Positions 10,854 to 23,000 of a DNA stretch of 64,000 nt are shown here, piece after piece. How positions within the stretch are numbered: the first letter of the stretch is position 1; each line of letters opens with the position of its first letter. The notes beneath the pieces are model-generated. The model ran no database searches. It was given only the letters and a program-made list of their open reading frames with translations, and was not told the origin of the DNA. This DNA is from Malania oleifera (taxonomy: Eukaryota; Streptophyta; Magnoliopsida; Santalales; Ximeniaceae): assembly GCF_029873635.1 (NCBI RefSeq), contig NC_080421.1, positions 39,346,620-39,410,619 of the forward strand, given 5' to 3'. The translations under genes and the position numbers were made by a program.

Positions 10854-12270
10854 TTATTTATCTTCTACTGATTTCTTTAGTTCATTTATTTCTTGATCCT
10901 TTTTACTTAAGTTTTCTTTATGAGTTTTGGTTAACTCTTGAGTTGCTTTACTTACTTCTTCTTCTAACTTGTTTATACAAGAATCCTTTTCTTCTTCATT
11001 AGTTTTAAATGATTCAATTTGTTTTAGAAGTTCTTTATTTTGATCCTTTAAGGTTATATTTCTTTTGGAAATTTTTATGAATCTTTTATGTAAAGAAAAT
11101 AATTCAGCTTGTAATTCTTTGTGTGAGGGCATACTATCACAAGACTCATCATAAGATTCGTTGCTAGATTCGATTGAAGAGTAGTAGGAGTTTACCTCTT
11201 CATCGTTCGCCATGAAGCATACGTTTGCCATCTCTTTTCCACTTGATTTGTTTTCAATTTCGCTAGAGCTTGAGTCATCCCAAGTAGCCTTCATAGCTTC
11301 CTTCTTCTTCTTCTTGTCTTTCTTAAGCCAAGGCCATTCTGGTTTAATATGTCTCGGTTTCTTACAATGATAGCATATAGGAGGTTCAATTTTACTTTTA
11401 TTTACTTTTTTACTTGATTCTACCTTTTCAGTTTTTCTTTTGTTGAACTTCTTAGGAAACCTTTTATTCCTTCTATAAAACTTTGCTAACCTCTTAGTGA
11501 TGAATGCTAATTCATCTTGATCCAAATCACTTGATTCACTTTCTTCATGGCTTGAGCTGTGGCTTGATGCTTTTAGTGCAATAGATTTTTTTTTGCTTTG
11601 GTTCAGGGTTTCTTTCTTTTAGAGTCATTTCATAAGTAAGAAGTGATCCTATGAGTTCATCTAAGGAAGTAGTTTTAAGGTTCCTTCCTTCGGTAATCGT
11701 TGTAGCCTTAGGTTCCCATATTGAGGGAAGGCCTCTCAAAATTTTCCTAATCATTTCGTAGGTAGTATATGTTTTTCCTAACGCACTTAAGGAGTTAATT
11801 ATGTGGGTGAATCTTGCATACATACTTCATTTGGATTCATCTGAATTCATTTTGAATGCTTCATATTCGCTAGTTAACATGTCTATTCTATTGTCCCTAA
11901 CATTAGTGGTTCCTTCATATGTGACTTTAAATTTGTCCCATATTTCCTTAGCTATTTTACAAGCCATTACCCTATTGAATTCATTAGCATCTAAGGCACA
12001 ATATAAAGCATTTATAGCACTTGAGTTTATTTGAAGCATCTTATAATCTGAATCAATCATATCCTTTTTCTCTTTTGGAATATGTTTTCCATTTATTATT
12101 TTGGTGGGAACAAGGTCCTCATCTACAACTACTTCCCAAGATTTCCAATCCACGTGTTGGAGATAGATTTGCATTCTCCTTTTGCAAAAGGTGTAGTTGT
12201 GTCCACAAAAGATTGGTGGACGAGTTGAGGATTGGCCTTCTCCCAAGGGAGCTATTCCTATGTTAGCCAT
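10854..12270 (-). pseudogene. Gag of element F (stop, frameshift, lost knuckle Cys)
   Basis: Start at the ATG at 12270 (MANIGIAPLGEGQSS...). The order is gag core, zinc knuckle, acidic stretch and a long coiled coil (roughly the last 100 residues, rich in K/E/L heptads), the same as in E, H and N. A stop separates the 11827-12270 part from the 11545-11823 part, and a frameshift in a T-run near 11590 precedes the final 223-codon segment ending at 10854-10856. The knuckle reads CYHCKKPRHIKPEW, so the last zinc-binding Cys is Trp and RNA binding would fail even in a restored frame. The protein closely resembles gag of H and N, so F belongs to their family. Confidence 0.85.
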
Positions 12271-12312
12271 TTTAGATCTTTTTATAGCTGCTTAATAAGA
12301 ATTTGCTATAAA

Positions 12313-12327
12313 TGGCTCTGATACCAA
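12313..12327 (-). other. Primer binding site of F (initiator tRNA-Met type)
   Basis: On the minus strand it reads TTGGTATCAGAGCCA, a perfect copia primer site immediately after the LTR end. Confidence 0.9.
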
Positions 12328-12328
12328 T

Positions 12329-14020
12329 TGAAATTAGGATAGCTTCCCAAGAGGGGTTAGGTGAATTGGTAGTTTTAAAATTATTTTAATTTTGATTCTT
12401 AATTAACAATCAATCACAACAATTGAATATAAAAACAATTCAATCCACAATCAATCAAAAACTTAATCACCTTGTAATAAATTGCTGAATTTGTATAAAC
12501 CTTGTATTTTTTCAAAACTTACAAGTCTTCCTTATGTTTAGCTTTTAAACAAAATTTTAGATTAATAAGTTTCAGTTGATCAACCAACGTAGTCCCTTTC
12601 GGTTCCAGCAATCAATGCTGATCAAACCAAACACAAATTATCCTCCGGTCTATTTAACAACTAAACACCCAAAATTAATTAATTAAAAACATACAGGCAG
12701 ATTATAAGTCTTTGCTGAAAAAGTAAAGAGTAAGGAAGAGAGAGAGAGAGAGACGATATTTTACGAGGTTCGGCTTATACCTAGCCTATGTCCTCGCCTT
12801 TGGCAAATCACCAAAAGATTCACTAGTTTAGTTCCGTTGACGGGTGGAACAATACCGATTACAAAACACTCCTTCCATTAGGCTAGAGCCCGCCTCTCCA
12901 AACGATATTTCCTCGTTTGGTCCAACGATTCTACATTCCCGAATCATCTATGAATAGGGATCAAGATAGAGAAATTTTGTGTGCATGAAAACACTCTCAC
13001 AGCAAAGTAGGTTAGTACAACAATCAGCACAATAATACTTCAAAGTAATTCAAATATAAAAGAATTTGAAGCTCAATACTCACTATGAATCACGAAATAA
13101 CTTTCAAAAGATGAAAGATTATGATTTTGAAAGCTTTGCTTTGAAGTATGAATCAATAGCATATTAGTAGTTTGAACATAAGAGAGTTTGAGAGCCTTTG
13201 AGAACTTTGAATGCTTGAAGATTGCTTGGTATCAAAAACCTTTGAAGATTGGGGCTATTTATAGATGTTTAGAAGCAATTCCTTACCCCCAAAGTTTCCT
13301 TAAAATAATTTCCAAGTATTTTAAAATAATTATGTCCAAAAACCTTGTTTAAAAAATCTTCACGTTAAGAATTTTTAAGCCAACGTTTGAGTGGCGGTCG
13401 CCTGCCACGACTTGGCAGTCGCCTGTCACAGAACAAACTCTCAACATAGAATACTGGCAGTCGCCTGTCATGTTCACACAAGCGCTTGACAGGTTTAGGC
13501 AGTCGCCTGTCTTGCTACTGACTTTTTGAAAAACCCTTTACCTAATTTGGCAGTTGCCGGCCATATCATGGCAGTCGCCTGGCCCTTCATTATTAAAAAT
13601 ATTCTTTTTCAAAAACCCTTTCTTTTCATTGATTTATAAGAATATTTTTTAGAGTATATATAAAAAATATATTTCTAAATTTCTAAAGGCTTCAAACCAA
13701 TTTATATCCGAAATTAACTTGAAGTACTTACATTTAGAACATCTAAAAAAAATGATCCTTTGTTCTTCAATCTTGTTCTTCCTTCATCTTTATGCTTTCA
13801 ATCTCTTCTTTGAGCTTTCACTTGTATATCTTTAATTCTCATGCTTGTTAAGATCTCTTTATAATCCATTGTCTTCCTTGTGCTTTTGATCCTTGTCTCT
13901 TCCTTTAAGCTTTGCCTTAAGCTTTGTCTTTCTCCTGAAAAACTTTCACTTGAACCATATTAAACACATCATTGATTTGTTATCGTCAAAATAAGAATTG
14001 TCAGCCTTATTAGGCCAACA
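12329..14020 (-). repeat. 5' LTR of element F
   Basis: On the minus strand it begins TGTTGGCCTAATAAGG (at 14020) and ends ...CTATCCTAATTTCA (at 12329), 1,692 bp. It contains the CpG-word array, a TATAAATA box at about 13257-13265, the R/U5 hairpin at 12764-12796, a short GA repeat near 12738-12753 and the C-rich tail CCTCTTGGGAAGC. Confidence 0.9.
13385..13590 (-). promoter_or_regulatory. CpG-word array of LTR F
   Basis: About eight copies of the word read on the plus strand as TGGCAGTCGCCTGYC (minus: GRCAGGCGACTGCCA) are present, including CAGTTGCCGGCC and CGGTCGCCTGCC variants. In element orientation the array ends about 120 bp upstream of the TATA box. It is the same word as in element H. 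Confidence 0.7.
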
Positions 14021-14023
14021 ATT

Positions 14024-14790
14024 AGGTACTTGCTCAAGAAATTTAATATGGAAGATGGTAAAATTCTTGGTACTCCTATGATTTCCTCCACCAAACTTGA
14101 TAAGGATGAGTAAGGAATCCCTGTTGAAGTGAAACTTTATCGTTGCATGATTGGTAGTCTCCTATAACTTACAACTAGCCGGCTTGATATTATGTTTAGT
14201 GTGTGCATATATGCTAGGTTTCAGGCTGCTCCTAAGGAGTCTCATCTGCTAACGGTCAAAATAATTCTTAGGTACGTTATTGGGACTATAGAATTAGTCT
14301 TATGGTACCCTAAGCATACGACATTTGAGATTTTTAGCTACTGATGCTGACTTTACTGGTAGCAAGGCAGATAGAAAGAGTACTAGCAGCACTTGTCATT
14401 ATTTAAGACAATCTATGATTTCTTGGTTTTTCAAGAAACAAAACTCAATTGCCTTATCCACAGCCGAAGTTGAATATATTACAATTGTAAGTTGTTGTGC
14501 TTAAGCGCTTTATATGAAGCAACAAATTATGAATTTTGGATTACACTACGATACAGTTCCAATTATATGTGATAATACTAGTGTAATAAACATTTCAAAG
14601 AATCCTATCTCACATTCACGAACCAAACATACTGAGATTAGACATCATTTCATTTGTGATCATGTGCAGAAAGGGGATGTGGCACTTGAGTTTGTGTGTA
14701 CTAATGAACAATGGGCTGATATTTTCACCAACCCTCTTAAAGATGTTAGGTTTATATAGATTAGATGAGAGCCAGGTTTAATGCACAGTA
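14024..14790 (+). pseudogene. RT C-terminus and RNase H of element G (broken)
   Basis: Conserved copia segments are readable in order: YLLKKFNMEDGKILGTPM, GSLL-LTTSRLDIMFSVC, YSDADFTGSKADRKSTSS, KKQNSIALSTAEVEY, CDNTSVINISKNPISHSRTKH and ADIFTNPL. They cover the end of reverse transcriptase and the RNase H domain, including the acidic SDAD and the DN of CDN. There are several stops (for example about 14111 and 14502). The longest clean stretch is 14514-14759. It is a pol remnant of the same lineage as H and N but clearly diverged from both. It has no function in its present state. Confidence 0.85.
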
Positions 14791-15353
14791 GAGAGGCCAC
14801 ATAGAAAATTGATAGAGTGCACAAACTTAGGGAGAGCTACTCAACATAGAAATATATGGCTTTGAAAACTTTAATAAATCTATCATTGCTTTATACCTTC
14901 TAAATTTGTTTGTGGTTTGCAATGCATGGCTATTATATTTCTTGAATGTTGATATCTATGCTTATGTTTTTCTGTTTTGATCCATATTGGATTGTTTGAG
15001 TTAGTTATTGTGGATAATTAAAATTTGAACTCAATCATGTCATTTCTACAGAGATATTTTTGGACAATGCTCTATTTTCAAACGGCATGCTGTCGAATTT
15101 TCTAAAAGTCTTCCCAAGCCATATCTTTTATTTAAATGATTCTTACTCAATTTGCCTATATGCTTAAAATTTATCATGGCCTTTTTCGCTATTGCAAAAA
15201 GTGGGAGAAGATAGGCAAAATTGGGTAAATTGGGTACTTTGGGGAAAATGAAAATATTTGAACTTTTAAAATCTTTTAAAATTATTATTATGCATATTGT
15301 CGAGGGGAGCCCTTTTTGGCTATACCCACTTTTGCATTGTTTATTTGTCATCA
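14791..15353 (+). other. 3' noncoding region of element G
   Basis: No ORF is present. It contains a block around 15075-15115 (AAACGGCATGCTGTCGAA and flanks) that recurs twice in element O. It also holds an upstream polypurine-like copy, GCAAAAAGTGGGAGAAG (about 15194-15210), and a GAGGGGAGCCCTTTTTGGCT segment shared with O just before the terminal polypurine tract. Confidence 0.65.
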
Positions 15354-15369
15354 TTAAAAAGGGGGAGAT
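15354..15369 (+). other. Polypurine tract of element G
   Basis: TTAAAAAGGGGGAGAT directly precedes the 3' LTR start TGTTGACC. It is the plus-strand primer of reverse transcription in this lineage. Confidence 0.85.
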
Positions 15370-15719
15370 TGTTGACCTTATGAGTCATATCCCGTTTTGA
15401 TTATGAAAAATACTATGGTATTTAATGTCTATCAAGTTTGTGTACGTGATCATATTGGCGAGATCATGTGATGGCATATGGTAATTTGAAGAAAATGAAG
15501 ACCTAACATATTTATTTGTTGTAATTTATATTCGGGTCTGTAATATTTAATTAAGAACGGTCTATAATAATTGAGGCACATTATGCATGTAGGATCCTAG
15601 AAGCTCAAAAGCCTTAGAAAGACCCTAGGACCTTGCACAGACACTTGAAGTAAGTCCCCATTTTCATTTATGTTTTCAGGGGAAATTAATATTCAAAATC
15701 AGGAATTAAATGCACAACC

Positions 15720-15945
15720 TAAGTGTGCTCAATCGACCAAACTAGAACCTACATAGAAGCTTCGGTCGACCAAACCTCCCAGATTCAACTTGTTGACTAT
15801 TCGGTCGACCATTTTAAAATGAACTCGAACTGTATGGTCAATCGAACCAACATGTGGGTGAATTCCAATGACTCTGGTTGACCTTAGTTAAAATATGACC
15901 TGGTCGACCAAACATCAGAATATTGTCAATCGAACCTACCTTGGT
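15720..15945 (+). promoter_or_regulatory. CpG-word array of LTR G, first part
   Basis: Degenerate copies of GGTCGACCRAAC occur (for example CGGTCGACCAAACC, TGGTCAATCGAACC, TGGTCGACCAAAC). The array continues at 28460-28570 beyond the inserted LTR I, with about four more copies, for roughly twelve in all. Confidence 0.7.
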
Positions 15946-16014
15946 TGTAGGGATCCAAATTCTAAAAATAAATAAAGAAAAGTGAAAGGAAATTAAAATG
16001 GATAATACAGTAGA

Positions 16015-16205
16015 GCTCGTTGACGAGGCTCCTTTTCTCCTCGACGAAGTCTCTTATGTGTCTTGGTGACGAGATGCAAGGACCCATTGATGAGGAGATT
16101 TTGAGGGATTTTCAATGATTCTGAAATCTAAGGATCGTCGACGAGGTCACATTCTCGACTAGGAGTGACCTTCTTCAGCTCGTCGCGAGAACTCCAACTC
16201 GTCGA
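16015..16205 (+). promoter_or_regulatory. CpG-word array of solo LTR I
   Basis: About eight degenerate copies of the palindrome CTCGTCGACGAG occur (CTCGTTGACGAGG, ATCGTCGACGAGG, CTCGTCGACAAGG, CTCCTCGACGAAG). They end about 25 bp before TTATAAATA. The layout matches the copia LTR arrays although the LTR itself is gypsy-type. Confidence 0.65.
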
Positions 16206-16266
16206 CAAGGTTGGTTGGGTCAACCTAGTTATAAATAGAATATGCTTTTCTTCTCTACTAAGTTAT

Positions 16267-16271
<5 letters not shown>

Positions 16272-16310
<39 letters not shown>
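16272..16310 (+). repeat. (CT)n microsatellite in LTR I
   Basis: An almost perfect CT tract about 40 bp downstream of the TATA box, in the likely transcript leader. Confidence 0.9.
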
Positions 16311-16314
<4 letters not shown>

Positions 16315-16851
16315 CTCTCTAGAACACGAACCAACACTCTGTTTCTAAGATTCCGTACCATCTGTTGTAGGAATCAACAATCCGATATCACTACGTTGAT
16401 TAGGAGAAGATTCTCTAAAATTATAGCGGATCAGATTTTTGATTTGAGGATTTTTGGGTTTTTCCCTAAAATTGAGGTAAGAATCTGATTCCATTTTTGA
16501 TTTGGTATATATATATATATAGTAGTTGCGATTATAGCAAAGTAATCTTCTTCGGTTTTTAGGTTTTGAGGATATTAAGTCGTTGTTTTGGACCGATCCG
16601 TTCATGTTTCAATTTACGGGATTAAGGTAAGGGGATTTCTTTACATAAGTATTTTTAAAAAACTGAACCACTATAAAGATGGCTTATGCATTTATGTACA
16701 TTTTGACTGCTTGTTTGCAAAATTTTACAGAGTATAAGTGTTATTTCTTATGATTTTATGATTTTTGGCAAAAATAGGGGTTTTGACATATGAACTCCAA
16801 ATTTTCTAAAACTACTTTAACTATTTTAAAATTAAAGTAGGAACTACTTAT

Positions 16852-18571
16852 TGTTGGCCTAACAAGGCTTACAATTCTTATTTTGATGATAAAAAATCAT
16901 GATATGTTTAATGTGGTTCAAGTGAAAGTTTTTCAGGAAAAAGGCAAAGATTAGGTAGTGACAAAGCTCAAAAGGATGATAAAGCTTATGGATTAAAAAG
17001 AGATCTGGAAGAGCATGAGGATTAAAGATGACTTGATGAAAGCTCAAAGAAAAGATTGAAAACTCAAAGATGATGGAAAAACAAGAATTTACTTGAAGAT
17101 CAAAGGATTAAAATTTTAAAGATGTTTTGAATGTAAGTACTTCAAGATTAAGTTCAAGTATAAACTAATTTGAAGCTCTTATAAAATCAAAAGAAACTCA
17201 AAAATATATTTTTGAAGAAACCCTAAAGAATGTTTTTCAAAAAATAAAGAAAGGAAAAGTATTTTGAAAAATAAAAGTTTTTTGAAAATCAGAAGGGCCA
17301 GGCGACTGACAAATTAAATGGATAATTTTTTCAAAGAGACAGTAACATGCTAGGTGACTGCCTGAACACAACCAGGCACCTGGGTGGTCATGTCAGGCGA
17401 CTGCCTTGGTTTTGGTAGGTGACTGCGAGTGTTTTGTGTTGTGAGTTTGTTCTATGACAGGCGACTGTGAAGTCATGGCAGACGACTGCCACTCGTACAT
17501 TGGCTTAAAAAACTCTCAATGGGAAGATTTTCTAAATGAAGTTTTTGGACTCTATTTTTTAAAAAAGCTTGGAAACTACTTCAAGGAAACTTTGGGAGTA
17601 AGGAATTACTTTTAAACATCTATAAATTGCCCCAAACTTCAAAGATTTTACACACCAAAAAATTTTCAGCAATCAAAGTTCTCAAAAAGGCTCTCAAACT
17701 CTCTTGTGTTCATTCAACTTCAACTACTGAATTGCTACTAATTTAAACTCTGAAGTAAAGCCTTCAAAGTCAGAATCTTTCAAATTTTGAAAGATACTTG
17801 GTGATCTAAATTGAGTATTGAGCTTCAAATTCTTTAATATTTGAATTACTTTGAAGTATTATTGTGCTGAATGTTGTACTAGCCTACTCTTCTGTGAGAG
17901 TGTTTTCTTGTACACAAACTCTTCTCTATCTTGGTTCTTATTTATAGACGATTCAGGGTTGTAGAATCGTTGGACCAAACGAGGGAATATCGTTTGGAGA
18001 GGCAGGCTCTAACCTAACGGAAGGAATGATTGTAATCGGTATTGTTCCACCCGTCAACGAAACTGAATTAGTGAATCCTTTGGTGGTTTGCCAAAGGCGA
18101 GGACGTGGGCTGGGTATAAGCCGAACATCGTAAAATCTTGTGTCTCTCTTCTTCCTTACTCTTTACTTTTTCATAAATACTTACAACCTGCGTGTATGCT
18201 TTAAATTGTTAATTCTGAGTGTATAGTTGTTAAATAAACCAGCGGATAATTTGTTTTTGGCTTGATCAGCATTGATTGTGGAAACCGAAAAGGACTACCT
18301 TGGTTGATCATCCTAAACTTATGAACCTAAAAGTTTGTTTAAAAGCTAAACACAAAAAAGAATTGTGAGTTTGGAATAAACACAGGGCTTGCATAAAATC
18401 AGTGTGTCTTACACTTTATTACAGGGCTATTGATACAAAGATCAAGTTTCTAATTATCTTATTGATTGGATGTGGTTGATTTTTTTTTACTTGTTGTGAT
18501 TAATTAATATAAAACAAAGCCTAGTTATAGAAAATTCCCCCCCCCCCTCTTGGGAAGCTAACCTAATTTCA
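16852..18571 (+). repeat. 5' LTR of element H
   Basis: Starts TGTTGGCCTAACAAGG, ends CTAACCTAATTTCA, 1,720 bp. It contains the CpG-word array (17295-17495), TATAAATT at 17621, the R/U5 hairpin (18098-18130, here with CATCG in place of CCTCG) and the run of nine Cs before TCTTGGGAAGC. Confidence 0.92.
17295..17495 (+). promoter_or_regulatory. CpG-word array of the H 5' LTR
   Basis: About seven degenerate copies of CAGGCGACTGCC (for example CCAGGCGACTGAC, TCAGGCGACTGCC, ACAGGCGACTGTG, GCAGACGACTGCC) lie about 130 bp before the TATA box. The 3' LTR has the equivalent array at about 25803-26000. Confidence 0.75.
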
Positions 18572-18573
18572 AT

Positions 18574-18586
18574 TGGTATCAGAGCC
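18574..18586 (+). other. Primer binding site of H
   Basis: TGGTATCAGAGCC is a perfect initiator tRNA-Met type primer site, two bases after the LTR. Confidence 0.95.
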
Positions 18587-18629
18587 TAGTTATAGAAAAT
18601 TCCTAACAAAAAGCTATGAAAAGATCTAA

Positions 18630-20080
18630 ATGGCTAACATAGGAATAGTTCCTTTTGGAGAGGGTCAATCCTCAACTCATCCACCAATCTTTTGTGGACA
18701 CAACTACACCTTTTGGAAAAAAAGAATGCAAATCTACCTCTAACACATGGATTGGAAAGCATGGGAAGTAGTTATGGATGGCGACCTTATTCCCACCAAA
18801 ATAATAGATGGAAAACATATTCCAAAAGAGAAAAAGGATATGATCGATTCATATTATAAGATGCTTCAAATAAACTCAAGTGCTATAAATGCTTTGTAAT
18901 GTGCTTTAGAGGTTAATGAATTTAATAGGGTCATGGCTTGTAAAACAACTAAAGAAATATGGGACAAATTAGAAGTTACATATGAAGAAACTATTGATGT
19001 TAGGGACAATAGGATAGACATGTTAACAATTGAATATGAAGCTTTCAAGATGAATTCAGATGAATCAATATCAAGCATGTACACAAGATTCACCCACATA
19101 ATTAATTCCTTAAGTGTCTTAGGAAAAACTTATACCACCTACGAAATGATTAAGAAAATTTTGAGAGGCCTTCCCTCCATATGGGAACCTAAGGCTACAA
19201 CAATTATCAAAGGAAGAAACCTTAAGACCACCTCCTTAGATCAACTCATAGGTTCACTCCTTACCTATGAAATGGCTCTAAAAGAAAGAAATCCTGAACC
19301 AAAGCACAAGAAATCAATTGCTCTAAAAGCATCAAGCCACAGCTCAAGTGAAGAAGAAAGTGAAACAAGTGACTTAGATCAAGATGAATTAGCATTCATC
19401 ACTAAGAGACAAGGAAAGTTTAATAGAAGGAATAAAAGATTTCCTAAGAAGTTCAACAAAATAAAAACTGAAAAAGGAGAATCAAGTAGAAAAGAAAATA
19501 AAAGTAAAAATGAACCTCCTATATGCTATCATTGTAAAAAACCAAGACAAATCAAACCGGACTGCCCATTGCTCAAGAAAGACAAGAAGAAAAAAAGGAA
19601 GCTACGAAGGCTACTTGGGATGACTTAAGCTCTAGTGAAATGGAAAACGAATCAAGTGGACAAGAGATGGCAAACGTATGCTTCATGGAAAATGATGAAG
19701 AGGTAAATTCCTACTACTATTCAACAGAATCTTTTGACGAGTCATGTGATAATATACCCTCACACAAAGAATTACAATCTAAATTATTTTCCTTATTTAA
19801 AAGATTTATAAAAATTTCCAAAAGAAATATAAAATTGAAAGATCAAAATAAAGAACTTGTGAAGCAACTTGAATCATTTAAAATCATTGAAAAAGAAAAA
19901 GATTCTTGTATTGAGAAGTTAGAGGAGGAAGTAAGTAAAGTAACTCAAGAATTATGCAAAACTTATAAAGAAAACTTGAATAGAAAGGAACACGAAATAA
20001 AAGAACTAAAGAAATTAGTACAAGATAAAGAACAAATTATATATTATTTACAAAAGGTAAAGATAATTTTGAAAAAATGA
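18630..20080 (+). pseudogene. Gag of element H (two stops, one frameshift)
   Basis: Start ATG at 18630 (MANIGIVPFGEGQSS...). The order of parts is: gag core (residues about 30-200), a first zinc knuckle (CYHCKKPRQIKPDC, with the ligand His changed to Gln), a Lys-rich patch, an acidic Ser/Asp stretch, and a coiled coil of about 100 residues. TAA codons at 18741-18743 and 18897-18899 break the first third, and a one-base deletion near 19600 shifts the frame into the segment 19640-20080. Gag ends with a TGA at 20078-20080 that overlaps the ATG at 20077 opening the pol frame. It is expected to form the particle and bind RNA; this copy cannot. Confidence 0.88.
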
Positions 20081-20082
20081 TT
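20066..20082 (+). promoter_or_regulatory. Gag-pol junction: A-run with overlapping stop and start (ATGA)
   Basis: The gag frame ends ...TTG AAA AAA TGA, and ATG of the pol frame overlaps it as ATGA. The pol frame is -1 relative to gag, and the protease downstream is in that frame. Element N has the same arrangement at 53319-53327 (GAA AAA TGA). It may be a -1 slippage site on the A-run or a stop-restart site. Confidence 0.55.
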
Positions 20083-23000
20083 GGACAGCAAAGGCAACAT
20101 GGTAATAAAGAAGGAATAAGTTACAATGGTAAAACAAACAAAAAGAATAAGAAATTATACATAGGATATTTTGTAAAGGAAGCCAAGCACTATGCTAGCA
20201 CTTCCTCACACAACAAACATGAACACACTACTTGCTATATGTGTAAGACCAAAGGTCATGTAATGTTTGATTGCCCACTAAAAAGAAAGTATGTTAAAAT
20301 ACAAGGAGAATGGAAAGTCAATAATGGAACTAACAACAAAACAAAGAAAATTAAAAGGATTTGGGTTCTAAAGACTAACACAATGAATCCTCCATTGTAG
20401 GTATGTTTTAGGACAACATCATCAATGGACAAGTAGTACTTGGACAGCGGGTGTTCAAGACACATGACCGGCGATAAGACCAAGTTTTCATCTCTAAAAC
20501 AAAAGGATGGAGGATATGTCACCTTTGGCGATAACTCCAAAGGTAAGATTATTGGCATCGGGAGAATAGGTAAATAACCTTCTAGTACTATTGATAATGT
20601 ATTATTAATAGAAGGTTTAAAACACAATCTTTTAAGCATTAGCCAATTAAGTGACAAAGGGTTTGAAATAACCTTTAAGAAAGAAAAATGCATTATTCAG
20701 AATCCCAAAGAAAATAAAATCTTATTTATAACTTTTAGGATAAATAATGTTTATTGCATAAACCTTGAGAATTTAACGAATCAAAATGTAACTTGTTTGG
20801 CAACCTCAAATGAAATAAGTTGGCTATGGCATAGGAAGTTAGGGCATGCTAGCATGGACTTATTATCCAAATTATCAAATAAAAATCTTGTAAAAGGATT
20901 ACCAAATACCAAATTCAAAAAAGACAAGATGTGTGACACATGCCAAAAAGGAAAGCAAGTTAAAACTAGTTTCAAAAAGAAAAAGTATATATCTACTAAA
21001 AGACCCCTAAAACTATTACACCTAGACTTATTCGGCTCAACTAGAACCTTCAGCCTAGGAGAAAAAAAATATGCTTTTGTAATAGTGGATGATTATTCAA
21101 GATTTACTTGGGTATTATTCCTAACAAATAAAGATGAAGCTTGTGACATGCTAATCACCTTATTTAAGAAATTACAAAATGAAAAGGGCTTTAATGTAAC
21201 AAGTTTTAGAAGTGATCAAGGTAGGGAGTTTAGAAACAAAGAGGCTGATAAATTTTGTAATGAATATGGAATAAATCATAATTTCTCAGCACCTAGAACT
21301 CCACAATAAAATGGAGTTGTAGAAAGAAAAAATATAACACTACAAGATATGGTAAGAACAATGATAAACAAAAATAACTTACCTAGATACTTTTGGGCTG
21401 AAGCTGTAAACACAGCATGTTATATTATAAATAGGGTATCTATAAGATCAAGTATAGATAAAACACCATATGAACTATGGAAATGAATAAAACCTAATAT
21501 CTCTTACTTTCATGTATTTGGATGCAAATGCTTTATCCTTAACACTAAAGATAATTTAGGAAAGTTTGATGCAAAATTGGATGAAGGTATCTTTTTAGGG
21601 TACTCTGCAAATAACAAAGCCTGTAGGGTTTATAATAGGAGAACTCTTACTATCATTGAATCAATACACATAACATTTGATGAATCAAACCTTTTTTAAA
21701 ATAAAATTAAGAAGGATGAAAAAGAAGATATTCCACAAAAAGAAGAAGATCTTGAAATAAAGGAAGAAAATATTAATGAGACTTCAAATGAAAACATTGT
21801 AGAAAATCTAGGACTAACTAAAGAATTGAAATATTCTAAAAGTCATCCAAAAGAACAAATACTTGGAGAAACTTCAAAAGGAATAACCACTCGAGCCTCA
21901 TTGAAAAATATTTGCAACCATTATGCCTTTTTATCTCAAGATGAACCCAAAAATATTGAAGAAGCTTTAAAAGATGACTCTTGGATTGTAGCTTTGCAAG
22001 AGGAACTAAATCAATTTGAAAGAAGCCAAGTGTGGGAACTTATACCTAAACCCAAAGACAAATCAATCATAGGAACTAAATGGGTGTTTAGAAATAAAAA
22101 GGATGAAAATGGAGTTGTTGTAAGAAATAAAGTTAGGCTAGTAGCACAAGGTTATAATCAAGAAGAAGGCATCGATTACGATGAAACCTTTGCCACCATA
22201 GCAAGAATGGAAGCAATTAGGATGCTCTTAGCTTATGCAGCCTAGAAGGACTTCAAATTATATCAAATGGATGTAAAAAGTGTTTTCTTAAATGGTTATA
22301 TAAATGAAGAAGTATATGTAAAACCACCTCCAAGTTTCGAAAATTCAAAAAATCCAGATCATGTATTTAAGTTAACTAAAGCTTTGTATGATTGAAACAA
22401 GCCCCTAGAGCTTCGTATGAAAGGCTAAGCAAGTTCCTAATTCAAAACAATTTTTCAAGAGGAAAGATAGATAGTACTTTGTTTATAAAAATCAAAAACA
22501 AAACATGCTTATAGTACAAATTTATGTTGATGATATTATTTTTGGAGCAACTCATGAGGATTTGTTTAATGAATTTGTTAAGTCTATGCAAAAAGAGTTT
22601 GAGATGAGCATGATGGGGGAGTTAAATTACTTTCTAAGATTACAAATCAAACAAGAAAAATATGGAACTTTCATAAATCAAACTAAATATACTAAAGATA
22701 TGTTAAAGAAGTTTGATATGGAAGAAAGTAAACCTATAGGAACTCCTATGAGCACTTGAACTAGTCTTGACAAGGATGAAAAAGGGAAACAAGTAGATAC
22801 TAAGCATTACCGAGGTATGATAGGAAGCTTACTTTATTTAATAGCAAGTAGACCGGATATTATGTTTAGCGTATGTATGTGTGCTAGATTCCAATCGGCT
22901 CCTATGGAATCACACCAAACAGCAGTTAAATGAATCCTTAGATATCTATTAGGCACACTTGAACTAGGTTTATGGTATCCAAAGGAAACTGAATTTGAAA

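Larger units (their letters stand above)
10854..14020 (-). mobile_element. Copia element F (minus): 5' LTR, primer site and gag
   Basis: Read on the minus strand: LTR 14020-12329, primer site 12327-12313, gag 12270-10857. Nothing of pol or a 3' LTR follows; the sequence passes into a D-type LTR fragment. On its upstream side F abuts the reverse transcriptase end of element G at 14021, so it inserted in, or recombined with, G. Confidence 0.8.

Noticed and set aside
12311..12328. tRNA-like sequences
   Set aside because: Matches to tRNA 3' ends are primer binding sites at LTR borders; no cloverleaf or A/B boxes follow.
6946..15369. E and G as the two halves of one element
   Set aside because: The LTR of E (TGTTGGCCTAATTG, CAGTCGACTG words) and of G (TGTTGACCTTATGAG, GGTCGACC words) belong to different families.
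16165..16488. Open frame over the CT tract in LTR I, and the frame at 27364-27549 over a TA repeat
   Set aside because: Both owe their length to microsatellite translation (Ser-Leu and Tyr-Ile runs) and have no further support.
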